A DNA stretch of 64,000 nt from Bog-756 sp049517675 (GCA_049517675.1 JBEKRV010000015.1:5095-69094); one strand, 5' to 3'; positions 10,630 through 19,097 are shown, counted from the stretch's first letter. Numbers and translations: made by a program. The notes: generated by a model from the letters alone, not told the origin.

Positions 10630-13197
10630 GTGACGGTGGAGGAGACTGGTGATCCGGTAGCAGCGACAGCCGTCGGCGCCGCCGGGCGGCTGGTCGACCC
10701 CGGCGTGGAACCGGCGGCCAGCCGCGGCGTCCCTCCGACCCCGACCGGACCGATCCGGCCCCGCCGCACCGTCTGGTGGGTCCGCACGACCAATCGTACG
10801 GCCTGGCCGGCGTGGTCGAGCGGCGTGGCGATCCTCGGGGTGATCGTCGTCGTGCTCACCCAGATGCACCCGAACCTGCTCTTCCTCAACACCACCACGG
10901 CCGGTGGCGACACCGGGTCCCACGTCGCGCTCCCGGCCTTCCTCGAGTCGAACCTGCTCACCCACGGACAGGTGACCGGGTGGGATCCGGGGTGGTACGA
11001 CGGGTTCCCCCTCTACACCTTCTACTTCCCGTTGCCGGGCCTGGTCACGGTCGTTCTCAACGCCTTCTTCACCTACGACGTGGCGTTCAAGCTGGTGACG
11101 ATCCTGGGCAGCCTCCTGCTGCCGGTGTGCGCCTGGGCCTTCGGCCGTCTCGCCGGCCTGCGCGACCCGGGGCCGGGCTGCCTGGCCGCGGCCACGCTCC
11201 CGTTCCTGTTCGAGCCGAGCTTCTCCATCTACGGGGGCAACCTGCTCTCCACATTGGCCGGGGAGTTCTCCTATTCGCTCAGCCTGTCCCTGGCCCTGCT
11301 GTTCCTCGGCGTGGTGGCCGCCGGACTGCGCACCGGTCGCTATCGGGCGGCGACCGCCATGCTCTTCGCCGCGACGCTGCTCTGCCACCTCATCCCCGCG
11401 ATGTTCGCGGTCGCCGGGGCCGGGATCCTGCTCCTGCTCGATGCCGACCTCCCGCGACTCCTGGGCCGGAGCCGGCGGGCGGTGGCCGCCGGTCACCGTT
11501 GGGGCGGACGGGTGCTGTGGTCGGTGGTGGCCGGCGCCGTCGGCCTGGGACTCACCGCATGGTGGCTCGTCCCCTTCATCGCCGAGCAGTCGTACACGAC
11601 GAACATGGGGTACACCAAGGTGTTCGGCTACCCCGGCCTCCTGTTCCCCGGGTCGGCCCGGTGGGTGCTCATCGTCGACGTGGTGGGCCTGGTGGCCATG
11701 GTGGCCCGCCGCAACCGGGTGGCTCTCTTCATCGTGTTGATGGGGGGGCTGTCGGCCGCCGCGGTGATCCTCGACCCGGCCGGCAAGCTCTACAACGTCC
11801 GGTTCCTCCCGCTCTGGTTCCTCTGCCTCTACCTCCTGGCCGGGTACGCCGTCGCCGAGGTCGTCGCCGCCACCGCCCGGTGGACGCGCCGACGGAGGCT
11901 CAACGTGTGGGTGCGCGCCGTCCGCGGACGACTGAGGTCGATGCCCGAATCGACGTGGCTCCCGGGGATGAGGATCAGCCACTACCGGCGCCCGGTGCCC
12001 CTGGCGGTGCCGGCAGGGGCCGTGATCGGACCACTGGTGGCACTCGCCGCGGCGTGCCTCGCCGTCGTCCCGCCACTGGCCGTCCCGGCCGCCACCCTGG
12101 CCAAGATCGGGGTGCACGTCGGCCCGGACCAGCCGAGCGCCTGGGCGGAGTGGAACTACACGGGCTACGAGCGCAAGCCGGACTATCCCGAGTTCCAGGC
12201 GGTCATCCAGATGATGGAGTCGGTGGGCGCCGAACAGGGGTGCGGTCGGGCGATGTGGGAGTACGACCCGTCGCTCAACCGGTTCGGGACGACCGAGTCA
12301 CTGATGCTGCTCCCGTACTTCACCCACGGGTGCATCGACTCGATGGAGGGGCTGCTGTTCGAGTCGTCCTCCACCACGCCCTTCCACTTCATCAACCAGA
12401 ACGAACTGTCCCCCAACCCGTCGGACGCGGTGGTCGGCCTGCCCTACGGAGGCCTCGACATCCCGCTCGGGATCCAGCACCTCCAATTGATGGGCGTCCG
12501 CTACCTGCTCACCTCGTCGACCACGGACCAGGACGCGGTGTCCGCCGACCCCAACGCCGTCCTGGTGGGCACCTCCGGACCATGGAGCACCGACTACAAC
12601 GGCGAGTCGCTCGACACCACCTGGAAGGTCTACCGGATCTCCGATTCGCAGTTGGTGGTCCCGTTGGCCAACCGACCGGTGGTGTGGCAGGGGATCGGCC
12701 CCAGTCAGTCGAGCTGGCTGGCACCGGCGCTGGGCTGGTACGACACACCCACCCGATGGAACGTGGTCCCGGCAGCCGACGGACCTCCGGACTGGACCCG
12801 GGTGGCCATCGGTGACAAACGGCCCGGTGTGGAGCCCGAACCTGCCACCACCGTGTCCGACGTGGGCCAGACCCCCGAAGGCGTGACCTTCCACGTCGAC
12901 AGGGTGGGCACGCCCATCGAGGTCCGGGTGTCGTACTTCCCGAACTGGCACGCGACGGGGGCCGAGGGGCCCTTCCGGGTCGCACCCAATCTGATGGTAG
13001 TGGTCCCCACCAGCCACGACGTGAGCCTCTCCTACGGTCGAAGCCCCGCCGACGACGTCGGCCAGCTGATCACCGTGCTCTCGCTGGTGGCCGTCGTCGC
13101 ACTCGTGGTCGTCGACCGCCGCTCGAGGCGGGCCAGGCGGTCCGGCCGGTCCGGGACGGGCGGACGGCCTGCGTGGCCGGGGCCCGCGATCCGATGA
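10630..13197 (+). CDS. Polytopic membrane protein, GT-C / PTPS-related type
   Basis: This 855-residue protein has one N-terminal helix, then an extracytoplasmic loop with GGDTGSHV and WYDGFPLYTFYFP. At least nine further hydrophobic segments and a C-terminal soluble domain of about 330 residues with a final transmembrane helix follow. The acidic first loop (GGDTGSH) plus the multi-span architecture resembles GT-C lipid-linked sugar transferases and the family annotated as '6-pyruvoyl-tetrahydropterin synthase-related membrane domain'. It has no pterin-enzyme features. An extracytoplasmic glycan role is likely but not shown. GTG is chosen because it is the first start after the upstream stop. 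Confidence 0.75.
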   Translation: MTVEETGDPVAATAVGAAGRLVDPGVEPAASRGVPPTPTGPIRPRRTVWWVRTTNRTAWPAWSSGVAILGVIVVVLTQMHPNLLFLNTTTAGGDTGSHVALPAFLESNLLTHGQVTGWDPGWYDGFPLYTFYFPLPGLVTVVLNAFFTYDVAFKLVTILGSLLLPVCAWAFGRLAGLRDPGPGCLAAATLPFLFEPSFSIYGGNLLSTLAGEFSYSLSLSLALLFLGVVAAGLRTGRYRAATAMLFAATLLCHLIPAMFAVAGAGILLLLDADLPRLLGRSRRAVAAGHRWGGRVLWSVVAGAVGLGLTAWWLVPFIAEQSYTTNMGYTKVFGYPGLLFPGSARWVLIVDVVGLVAMVARRNRVALFIVLMGGLSAAAVILDPAGKLYNVRFLPLWFLCLYLLAGYAVAEVVAATARWTRRRRLNVWVRAVRGRLRSMPESTWLPGMRISHYRRPVPLAVPAGAVIGPLVALAAACLAVVPPLAVPAATLAKIGVHVGPDQPSAWAEWNYTGYERKPDYPEFQAVIQMMESVGAEQGCGRAMWEYDPSLNRFGTTESLMLLPYFTHGCIDSMEGLLFESSSTTPFHFINQNELSPNPSDAVVGLPYGGLDIPLGIQHLQLMGVRYLLTSSTTDQDAVSADPNAVLVGTSGPWSTDYNGESLDTTWKVYRISDSQLVVPLANRPVVWQGIGPSQSSWLAPALGWYDTPTRWNVVPAADGPPDWTRVAIGDKRPGVEPEPATTVSDVGQTPEGVTFHVDRVGTPIEVRVSYFPNWHATGAEGPFRVAPNLMVVVPTSHDVSLSYGRSPADDVGQLITVLSLVAVVALVVVDRRSRRARRSGRSGTGGRPAWPGPAIR

Positions 13198-13841
13198 CCT
13201 ACCGGCTCGGGATGTTCCCGCTCTCGACCGTGCTCTTCCCGGAGGCAGGTCTACCCCTCCACGTGTTCGAGGAGCGGTACCGGGTCCTCATGGCCCACTG
13301 TCTGGACGCCGACGGCACCTTCGGCGTGGTCCTCATCTCGCGCGGTTCAGAGGTCGGCGGCGGCGACGAGCGTGTCGACGTCGGAACGCTCGCCCGCATC
13401 GCCAACGTGGCCGAGCTCGAGGACGGTCGCATGCTGGTCGTGGCCACGGGTGTCCGGAGGGTCAGGGTGGAGGAGTGGCTGCCCGACGGCCCCTACCCCC
13501 GTGCCCGGGTGGTCGACCTTCCCGACCGGGTCGCCACCTGCTCCGCCGGGCTGCTCGCCACGGCCGAGGGCTCGCTGCGCCGGCTGCGGTCGCTCCTGTC
13601 CGAGCTCGGCGACGTGCCCGCCCTTCCGCACAGCCTGCGGATCTCGGGTGGACAGGACCAGATCGGCTGGCAGCTCTGCGACATGGCGCCCCTGGCCTCG
13701 ATCGACCTGCAGCGGCTCCTCGTGGCCGACGGTCTGGAGGCGCGGATGACGCTCCTGGCCGAACTGTGCGACGCGATGGCCGGCGACGTCATCGGCCTGT
13801 TGTCGGACAGGGACGGCGGGGGGGCCGAGGAGCCCGCATAG
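13194..13841 (+). CDS. LON substrate-binding domain protein
   Basis: This 215-residue protein consists of a Lon N-terminal (PUA-like) domain with the usual opening MFPLSTVLFPEAGLPLHVFEERYR and a following helical part. No AAA or Ser-Lys protease domain is present, so it is a stand-alone LON-domain protein, often annotated as a peptidase S16-like protein. Its ATG overlaps the stop of the membrane protein gene (ATGA), which makes it the last gene of the CPBP operon. Function is unknown. Family knowledge suggests substrate recognition or adaptor roles. Confidence 0.88.
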   Translation: MTYRLGMFPLSTVLFPEAGLPLHVFEERYRVLMAHCLDADGTFGVVLISRGSEVGGGDERVDVGTLARIANVAELEDGRMLVVATGVRRVRVEEWLPDGPYPRARVVDLPDRVATCSAGLLATAEGSLRRLRSLLSELGDVPALPHSLRISGGQDQIGWQLCDMAPLASIDLQRLLVADGLEARMTLLAELCDAMAGDVIGLLSDRDGGGAEEPA

Positions 13842-13854
13842 GCTCCGGCGGTGC

Positions 13855-15438
13855 TCAGGGCACCTCGCGCTGGACCAGGAACGCGGTGATCCCGTCGGCC
13901 AGGCCCTGGGCCGCCTGCTGGCGCCACGCCGGGTTCTCGGTCAGCGCGGCGTCGGCCGGATTCTGCATGTTGGCGCACTCGACGAGAACCTTCGGGACCG
14001 TGGAGAGATTGAGTCCTCCGAGGTCGTCACGCGGGTCGATCCCGTCGCTCCCCGCATAGTCGGACACCTGTTCACCGGTGTCCTCCAGGAAGCTGTTCCG
14101 CACGTCGGTCCCGAGCTGGACCGAGGCCGGCACGATCGGGGTGTCGTTGCTGATGCTGCTGACCACCGGGAGCGGAACGTCGACGGCGAAGCCCCGGCCC
14201 GTGACCGGACCGCCGTCGGCGTGGATGGAGATGGCGGCATCCGACCCGTCGTCGTTGCCGATGGCGGCCCGCACGTTCACGCACGGTCCGACCCCCACGT
14301 CGGTGTAGCGGGTGAGCACCACGGTGGCGCCACCCGCCTCGAGCAGGGCGGCCAGGCGGGTGGCCACGTCGAAGTTGAAGGCATGCTCGGGATAGCCGGA
14401 GGCTGTCTCGGTGCCGGCCGTGTCACACGGCTCGGCGAGCCCGCCGCCGTCGATCGGCTGATCGATGAAGGAGGGGTCCGAGCCGTTGGCGCCGTCGTGG
14501 CCCGGATCGATGGTCACGACCTCGCCCACCAGCGGTGGTACGTGCACCGAGCCGAGGTATGCGGCGCCGCCGAAGTCGTAGACGGACCCGTCGGCCGAGA
14601 CGACCCGGTAACCGGTACCGCTGGAATCGAGGGACACGGCCGCCCTCTGGAGAAGTCCGACCGCCGAGCCGGCGAACGGGGTCCCGAAGGAGAACAGCCC
14701 GCCGTCGGCCGCCACCAGCCGGTATCCGCCGGCCCCTCCGCCGGACTGCACCCCGACGACCGGCGAGTTGAGTTGGATGCCGCCCATGGACCCGAGGAAC
14801 CGCGCGTCGCCGAAGGCGAAGACGCCCCCGTCGGAGGCGACCAGCCAGTAGCCCCCTCCATCGGGAGCGGCGGCCATGCCCACCACCGGCCGGTTCAACG
14901 GCACGCGGCCCATGGACCCGAGGAACCGCGCGTCGCCGAAGGCGAAGACGCCCCCGTCGGAGGCGACCAGCCAGTAGCCACCGCCGTCGGGGGTCGCGGC
15001 CATCCCGACGATGGGCGCGTTCAGCGGCAGGCCACCCATCGAACCGTGGAACCGGGCGTCGCCGAAGGCGAAGACGCCCCCGTCGGAGGCGACCAGCCAG
15101 TAGCCCTGGAAGTCGGACGTCGCTGCCATTCCGACCACGGGTTCCACCAGCGGGAGTGCGCCGGCCGATCCCTCGAACGGGGCACCGAACGCGAAGACCC
15201 CGCCGTCCGAGGCCGTCAGCCAGTAGCCACCGGTGAGGGCGTCCCCGGCCGATGCGACGACGAGGTGGGTACTGGCGACCACGAGCTGGTGCGGGACGGG
15301 GGACGCGCCACCGGGTCGGCCCGCTGCCACGCCGCCGGCTGCGGACGTGCCGGCCACCACCGAGGTGACGAGGGCGAACACGGAGGCCGCAAGCCGGGCC
15401 CGACGGCCTCGTGCGTGACCGGAGGAGGTTCTGTCCAT
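13855..15438 (-). CDS. Secreted N-acetylmuramoyl-L-alanine amidase with N-terminal 42-residue repeats
   Basis: This 527-residue protein starts with a signal peptide (twin Arg-rich N-terminus, hydrophobic stretch about 17-38). About six repeats of the type GYWLVASDGGVFAFGDARF-x-GSMG follow, spanning roughly residues 70-310. The C-terminal Amidase_3 domain has IDPGHDG (zinc His), PEHAFNFDVA (zinc Glu), SIHADG (zinc His) and LVECANMQNP (catalytic Glu). It should cleave the peptide stem from muramic acid in peptidoglycan. The repeats, probably a beta-propeller-like or wall-binding module, are nearly identical at DNA level in the centre. It is monocistronic and divergent from manB. Confidence 0.92.
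   Translation of the reverse strand: MDRTSSGHARGRRARLAASVFALVTSVVAGTSAAGGVAAGRPGGASPVPHQLVVASTHLVVASAGDALTGGYWLTASDGGVFAFGAPFEGSAGALPLVEPVVGMAATSDFQGYWLVASDGGVFAFGDARFHGSMGGLPLNAPIVGMAATPDGGGYWLVASDGGVFAFGDARFLGSMGRVPLNRPVVGMAAAPDGGGYWLVASDGGVFAFGDARFLGSMGGIQLNSPVVGVQSGGGAGGYRLVAADGGLFSFGTPFAGSAVGLLQRAAVSLDSSGTGYRVVSADGSVYDFGGAAYLGSVHVPPLVGEVVTIDPGHDGANGSDPSFIDQPIDGGGLAEPCDTAGTETASGYPEHAFNFDVATRLAALLEAGGATVVLTRYTDVGVGPCVNVRAAIGNDDGSDAAISIHADGGPVTGRGFAVDVPLPVVSSISNDTPIVPASVQLGTDVRNSFLEDTGEQVSDYAGSDGIDPRDDLGGLNLSTVPKVLVECANMQNPADAALTENPAWRQQAAQGLADGITAFLVQREVP
14785..15162. repeat. 126-bp tandem repeats inside the amidase gene
   Basis: Near-identical units with a 126-bp (42-codon) period begin at about 14785, 14911 and 15037. 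The stretch matching CGCGTCGCCGAAGGCGAAGA is almost invariant among them. More diverged copies flank both ends. They encode the GYWLVASDGGVFAFGDA-type repeats. Confidence 0.85.
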
Positions 15439-15466
15439 GGCCAGATCCTGGCACGGGGGCCTGGCC

Positions 15467-15472
15467 TAGGAT
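15467..15472 (+). promoter_or_regulatory. -10 element (TAGGAT) for manB
   Basis: TAGGAT lies 9 nt before the ATG at 15482. No convincing Shine-Dalgarno separates them, matching the leaderless pattern. Confidence 0.5.
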
Positions 15473-15481
15473 GAGCACTCC

Positions 15482-16873
15482 ATGACCTCACTCTCCAACG
15501 TCTTCAAGGCCTACGACATCCGAGGGATCGTCCCCGACGAGCTGGACGCGGTCATGTTCCGGGCCATCGGCGTGGCCGTCGCCCGGTTCACCGGTGCCCC
15601 GACCGTGCTGGTGGCTCGCGACATGCGGGAGTCGGGGGTGGCCCTGTCCCAGGCGTTCGCGCTGGGCGTCCGGTCCGAAGGCGTCGGCGTCGTCGATCTG
15701 GGGCTCGCCTCGACCGACCTGCTGTACTTCGCGGCGGGGAGCCTGGACGCCCCAGGCGCCATGTTCACCGCGTCGCACAACCCGGCCCGGTACAACGGCC
15801 TCAAGCTGTGCCTGGCGGGGGCTCGGCCGATCGGACGCGACACCGGCCTGGCCGAGATCCAGTCCACCGCCGAGTCGCTGCTCGACGAGTGGTCGGCTGA
15901 CGGTCCACCGGAACCCGATCCGGCCACGCTCGGACCGATCGAACACCGGTCGGTCCTCGACGCCTACGCCGACCACGTGCGCTCGTTCGTGGACACCGGG
16001 GCGCTCCGCCCGCTGAAGGTGGTGGCCGACACGGCCAACGGGATGGGCGGCCTGGTCGCGCCCAAGGTCTTCGAGGGGCTCCCCTTCGACGTGGAGATCC
16101 TCTATCCCGAGCTGGACGGCAACTTCCCCAACCATCCGGCCGACCCCATCCAGCCCGAGAACCTGGTCGCGCTCCGACAGGTCGTCCTCGACACCGGCGC
16201 TGACGTCGGTCTCGCCTTCGACGGCGACGCCGACCGGGTGTTCCTGGTCGACGAGAAGGCCGAACCGGTGTCCGGCTCCCTCACCACCGCCCTGGTGGCC
16301 GCCGCTCTGCTCGACAAGTTCCCGGGCTCGACGGTGCTCTACAACTGCATCTGCTCCCGGGTGGTTCCCGAGGTCATCGCCGAGAAGGGCGGGGTCGGCG
16401 TGCGGACGAAGGTGGGTCACAGTTACATCAAGCAGGTGATGGCCGAGACGGGGGCGGTGTTCGGCGGTGAGCACTCCGGCCACTACTACTTCCGGGACAA
16501 CTACCGGGCCGACTCCGGCATCATCGCCGCCATGCTGGTTCTCGAGGTCCTGAGCGTGACGGGCAAGCCGCTGTCGGAGCTGCTGGAGCCCTACAAGCGC
16601 TACGCCGCGTCGGGCGAGATCAACACCGTGGTCGACGATCCGGCCGGGGCTGTCGAGATGTTGGCGGCCGAGGTGGAGGCCGCGGGCGGCGCCCTCGGCA
16701 CGGCCGACCGGATCGACGGGCTCACCGTCGACCGGGGCGACTGGTGGTACAACCTGCGCCCGTCGAACACCGAGCCGCTGCTCCGGCTCAACGTCGAGTC
16801 CCGCGACGAGGTGTCGTGCGCGGCCCATGTCGTCGAGGTGCAGGCGGAGATCGCCCGTCTGCTCGGCACCTGA
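15482..16873 (+). CDS. manB: Phosphomannomutase / phosphoglucomutase
   Basis: This 463-residue alpha-D-phosphohexomutase interconverts mannose-6-P and mannose-1-P (or the glucose pair). The phosphoserine loop is TASHNP with Ser98. The magnesium loop is DGDADR (247-252). The sugar-specificity loop is GGEHSGHYYFRD, and the phosphate-binding loop is RPSNTEPLLRLNVE near the end. Length and motif order are normal for the family. It leads a cluster with a Trm112-like protein and a phosphoglucose/phosphomannose isomerase, a conserved actinobacterial arrangement that channels fructose-6-P toward mannose-1-P for GDP-mannose. Confidence 0.95.
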   Translation: MTSLSNVFKAYDIRGIVPDELDAVMFRAIGVAVARFTGAPTVLVARDMRESGVALSQAFALGVRSEGVGVVDLGLASTDLLYFAAGSLDAPGAMFTASHNPARYNGLKLCLAGARPIGRDTGLAEIQSTAESLLDEWSADGPPEPDPATLGPIEHRSVLDAYADHVRSFVDTGALRPLKVVADTANGMGGLVAPKVFEGLPFDVEILYPELDGNFPNHPADPIQPENLVALRQVVLDTGADVGLAFDGDADRVFLVDEKAEPVSGSLTTALVAAALLDKFPGSTVLYNCICSRVVPEVIAEKGGVGVRTKVGHSYIKQVMAETGAVFGGEHSGHYYFRDNYRADSGIIAAMLVLEVLSVTGKPLSELLEPYKRYAASGEINTVVDDPAGAVEMLAAEVEAAGGALGTADRIDGLTVDRGDWWYNLRPSNTEPLLRLNVESRDEVSCAAHVVEVQAEIARLLGT

Positions 16874-16886
16874 CGGTGATGACCGA

Positions 16887-16937
16887 ACCCGTGACACCGT
16901 GAGACCCGTGACACTGTGAGACCCGTGACACCGTGAG
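16887..16937. repeat. Three tandem 17-bp repeats between manB and the Trm112-like gene
   Basis: The unit ACCCGTGACACCGTGAG occurs at 16887-16903, 16904-16920 (one C-to-T change) and 16921-16937. The array ends 12 nt before the ATG at 16950 and includes several GTGAGA purine tracts that could act as alternative ribosome sites. Confidence 0.9.
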
Positions 16938-16949
16938 AGAGGAACCCCG

Positions 16950-17195
16950 ATGACGCTGGACCCCCTGCTGATCGATGTGCTGGCCTGCCCCGAGGACAAG
17001 GGTCCGCTGCTGTACTTCGCGGACGAGAACCTGCTCTTCAACCCCCGCCTCCACCGCACCTACCCGGTGCGGGACGGCATACCCGTGATGCTGATCGACG
17101 AGGCGACGACGGTGGACGCTGCCGAGGACGCCCGGCTGACGTCCAAGGCGGCCGCCGGAGGCGCCGTGTCCACGAGCAGCCCCGCCGGGGCGTGA
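16950..17195 (+). CDS. Trm112-like small protein
   Basis: This 81-residue protein begins DPLLIDVLACPEDKGPLLYF and continues YPVRDGIPVMLIDEA, the pattern of the Trm112p-like/UPF0434 family. One Cys is kept in the LACP motif; the other zinc-binding cysteines of eukaryotic Trm112 are absent, as in many bacterial members. The last 25 residues are low-complexity. Its stop overlaps the GTG of the isomerase by 4 nt, so translation is coupled. Family members can act as small activators of methyltransferases, but context here suggests a link with sugar-phosphate enzymes. The true role is unknown. Confidence 0.87.
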   Translation: MTLDPLLIDVLACPEDKGPLLYFADENLLFNPRLHRTYPVRDGIPVMLIDEATTVDAAEDARLTSKAAAGGAVSTSSPAGA

Positions 17196-18241
17196 CCCCC
17201 GTGCCGCTGCCCGTGGACTCCCGCGACCTGTGGGAGTCCACGATGGGACTACCCGAGCAGGTGGCTGCGGCGGCTGATGCCGCCTCGGCCGTGGACGACC
17301 TCCCGGGTCACGACAAGGTGGAGAACGTCGTCGTCCTGGGAATGGGCGACAGCGGCATCGTGGGGGACGTCCTCACGGCAGTGGCGGCCCCCTTCATGCC
17401 GGTACCGGTCACCGTGGTGAAGGGCTATGTGCCGCCCGACTACGTGGGGACCGGCTCGTTCGTGATCGCCGTCTCCTTCTCGGGTGACACGGAGGAGACG
17501 GTCGAAGCCGCGACCGCGGCATTCGAGGCCGGCGCAGCCCTGGTCGTGGTGTCCGGCGGGGGTGAACTCGTGCGGCTCTCCGGCGAATGGGACGTGCCGC
17601 TCGTCCCCGTCCCGGTGTCGATCCCCGAAGCGAGGACCGCGCTCGGGGCCATGGCCGTCCCGCCGCTGGTGTTGCTGGAGCGGATCGGACTGTTCCCCGG
17701 CGCCCGGCAGTGGATCGACCAGGCGGTGGTCCAACTGCACCGCCGGCGGGACCAGCTCGACCGGTCCGGGAGCGTGGCCGAGGCCGTGGCCCGGAGGATC
17801 GGTCGGACCATCCCTCTCGTCCACAGCTCCCAGGACCTGGGTGCGGCAGCGGCTCTGCGCTGGAAGTGCCAGATCAACGAGAACGCCAAGGCACCCGCGT
17901 TCTGGAACGTCCACCCCGAGCTGTGCCACAACGAGGTGGCCGGCTGGGGGCAGAACGGCGATGCCACCCGCCAGCTGGTGACGCTCGTGAACCTGCGCCA
18001 TGACGCCGAGCACCCCCAGGTGAGCCGGAGGTTCGACCTGGTCACCGATCTGCTCCGCGAGGTCATGGCCGACGTCGTGGAGGTCCGGGCCGCCGGCGAG
18101 GGCGATCTGGCCCAGCTCCTCGACCTCGCCCTGGTGGGAGATGTGGTGTCCCTGCTGTTGGCAGGCCACGAAGGGATCGACCCCGGTCCGGTCCCCGCGG
18201 TCGATGACATCAAGCGCGCGCTCTCCGGTGTGGACGCCTGA
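17192..18241 (+). CDS. SIS-domain bifunctional phosphoglucose/phosphomannose isomerase
   Basis: This 349-residue protein has two SIS halves. The first contains VVLGMGDSGIVGDV and the SFSGDTEETV phosphate-sugar loop. The second has the C-terminal catalytic region with KCQINENAKAPAFWNVHPELCHNEVAGW. This pattern matches the archaeal/actinobacterial bifunctional PGI/PMI family, which interconverts fructose-6-P with glucose-6-P or mannose-6-P. It overlaps the Trm112-like gene by 4 nt and is two genes after manB, giving a short route from fructose-6-P to mannose-1-P. The GTG start is fixed by the overlap. Confidence 0.9.
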   Translation: MTPVPLPVDSRDLWESTMGLPEQVAAAADAASAVDDLPGHDKVENVVVLGMGDSGIVGDVLTAVAAPFMPVPVTVVKGYVPPDYVGTGSFVIAVSFSGDTEETVEAATAAFEAGAALVVVSGGGELVRLSGEWDVPLVPVPVSIPEARTALGAMAVPPLVLLERIGLFPGARQWIDQAVVQLHRRRDQLDRSGSVAEAVARRIGRTIPLVHSSQDLGAAAALRWKCQINENAKAPAFWNVHPELCHNEVAGWGQNGDATRQLVTLVNLRHDAEHPQVSRRFDLVTDLLREVMADVVEVRAAGEGDLAQLLDLALVGDVVSLLLAGHEGIDPGPVPAVDDIKRALSGVDA

Positions 18242-18329
18242 TCACAGGCGTCATCCAGAGCCGGTCCCGCTCCATTGTTTCGATTCGATGACGTCCGGGT
18301 GGCAAGCCCGTGAACTCGGCGAGGGGAAG

Positions 18330-18358
18330 TTAACTTTGCGGGCGGGCGGGCGTAGACT
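18330..18358 (+). promoter_or_regulatory. Promoter ahead of the putative structured RNA
   Basis: TTAACT (18330-18335) and TAGACT (18353-18358) are separated by 17 nt, each matching four of six consensus bases. Transcription would begin near 18365, almost 370 nt before the hpf start codon, leaving a long untranslated transcript. Confidence 0.5.
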
Positions 18359-18364
18359 CCTCGT

Positions 18365-18734
18365 CGTGAGCAGCGTGCGGGTCTGTGGTTGCAAGTCGAA
18401 GCCAGTCGCAGGCAAAACGACCCACGTAAGGCAACTCATGGTTGCTGAGCATGGTGCGGCTTAGGAGTAAGCCCTGCCCGCGGCGTCCCCGGCTGTCGGG
18501 GGCGGGCGGAGAGGAGATGACGCGTGCCCCGAGGGGCCCCGCAGGGTGTCCGACCGGTGACGGTCGCCACCGCCGGGGTCCGGCCGCAACTCTCCCTGCA
18601 GGCGAGTGTGGGGTCAAAGACCAGGTCAGCCGCACGCTGCTCGCCATGTGCCAATTCCCATCCCTTCACCGACCGACCAGGAGGACCGGCCACCGATTGC
18701 AGTAACCGATCAACGATGCCGAGGAGGCGTAACA
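18365..18734 (+). ncRNA. Candidate structured RNA (raiA-type) upstream of hpf
   Basis: This roughly 370-nt stretch has a promoter in front and no convincing reading frame. It folds by eye into consecutive hairpins: GCAAC/GTTGC with loop TCATG (18431-18445); GGCTTA/TAAGCC with loop GGAG (18458-18473); and a bulged GCCCGC...CCCCG/CGGGG...GCGGGC hairpin (18476-18507). Non-coding RNAs of the raiA motif class are known from Firmicutes and Actinobacteria and take their name from lying upstream of raiA, the gene family to which the adjacent hpf belongs. Position, size and structure fit, but I could not test a covariance model. A long hpf leader of another type is the alternative. Confidence 0.55.
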
Positions 18735-19097
18735 GTGGACGTGGTAATCACGAATGGTAGGAAGATCGTGTCCGACGAGGTACGAGCCCTGACCGAGGAG
18801 AAGGTCCGTCATGTCGGCCTTCACTGTCCCGGATTGGAACGTGCCGAGGTCCACTTCACGGAGGAGCGCAACCCGAGGATCGCCGACCGGGAGTGCTGCG
18901 AGGTGGTGATGTCCGGCCATGGGCGCACCATCCGGGCCAAGGCAGCCGGCCAGGCCCCACTGATCGCCGTCGACCTCGTGGTCGACAAGCTGGAGCACCA
19001 GATCGAGCGCACCAAGGGGCGCATCGTCGGCCGCTCACAGCCCCGTCACCGCCTGGCCCCGACGGAGACCCTCTACCGAAGGGTCCGCACCGCCTGA
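18735..19097 (+). CDS. hpf: Ribosome hibernation promoting factor, short form (HPF/RaiA/YfiA)
   Basis: This 120-residue protein starts at a GTG seven bases after AGGAGG. The residues VDVVITNGRKIVSDEVRALTEEK and HFTEERNPRIADRECCEVVM-like segments give the beta-alpha-beta-beta-beta-alpha fold of the S30AE family, which binds the decoding centre of idle ribosomes. Most actinobacteria encode the long form of about 200 residues with a C-terminal dimerisation domain. Here the protein ends soon after a basic region (RSQPRHRL), so that domain is absent. It follows the candidate structured RNA and is closed by a GC-rich hairpin. Confidence 0.88.
   Translation: MDVVITNGRKIVSDEVRALTEEKVRHVGLHCPGLERAEVHFTEERNPRIADRECCEVVMSGHGRTIRAKAAGQAPLIAVDLVVDKLEHQIERTKGRIVGRSQPRHRLAPTETLYRRVRTA

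Noticed and set aside
18390..18510. tmRNA-like segment (GTCGCAGGCAAAACGAC followed by a short frame ending in Ala-Ala-stop)
   Set aside because: There is no tRNA-like acceptor and T-arm with a CCA end at the right distance, and the tag does not end in the usual ALAA. The position before hpf fits a raiA-type RNA better.
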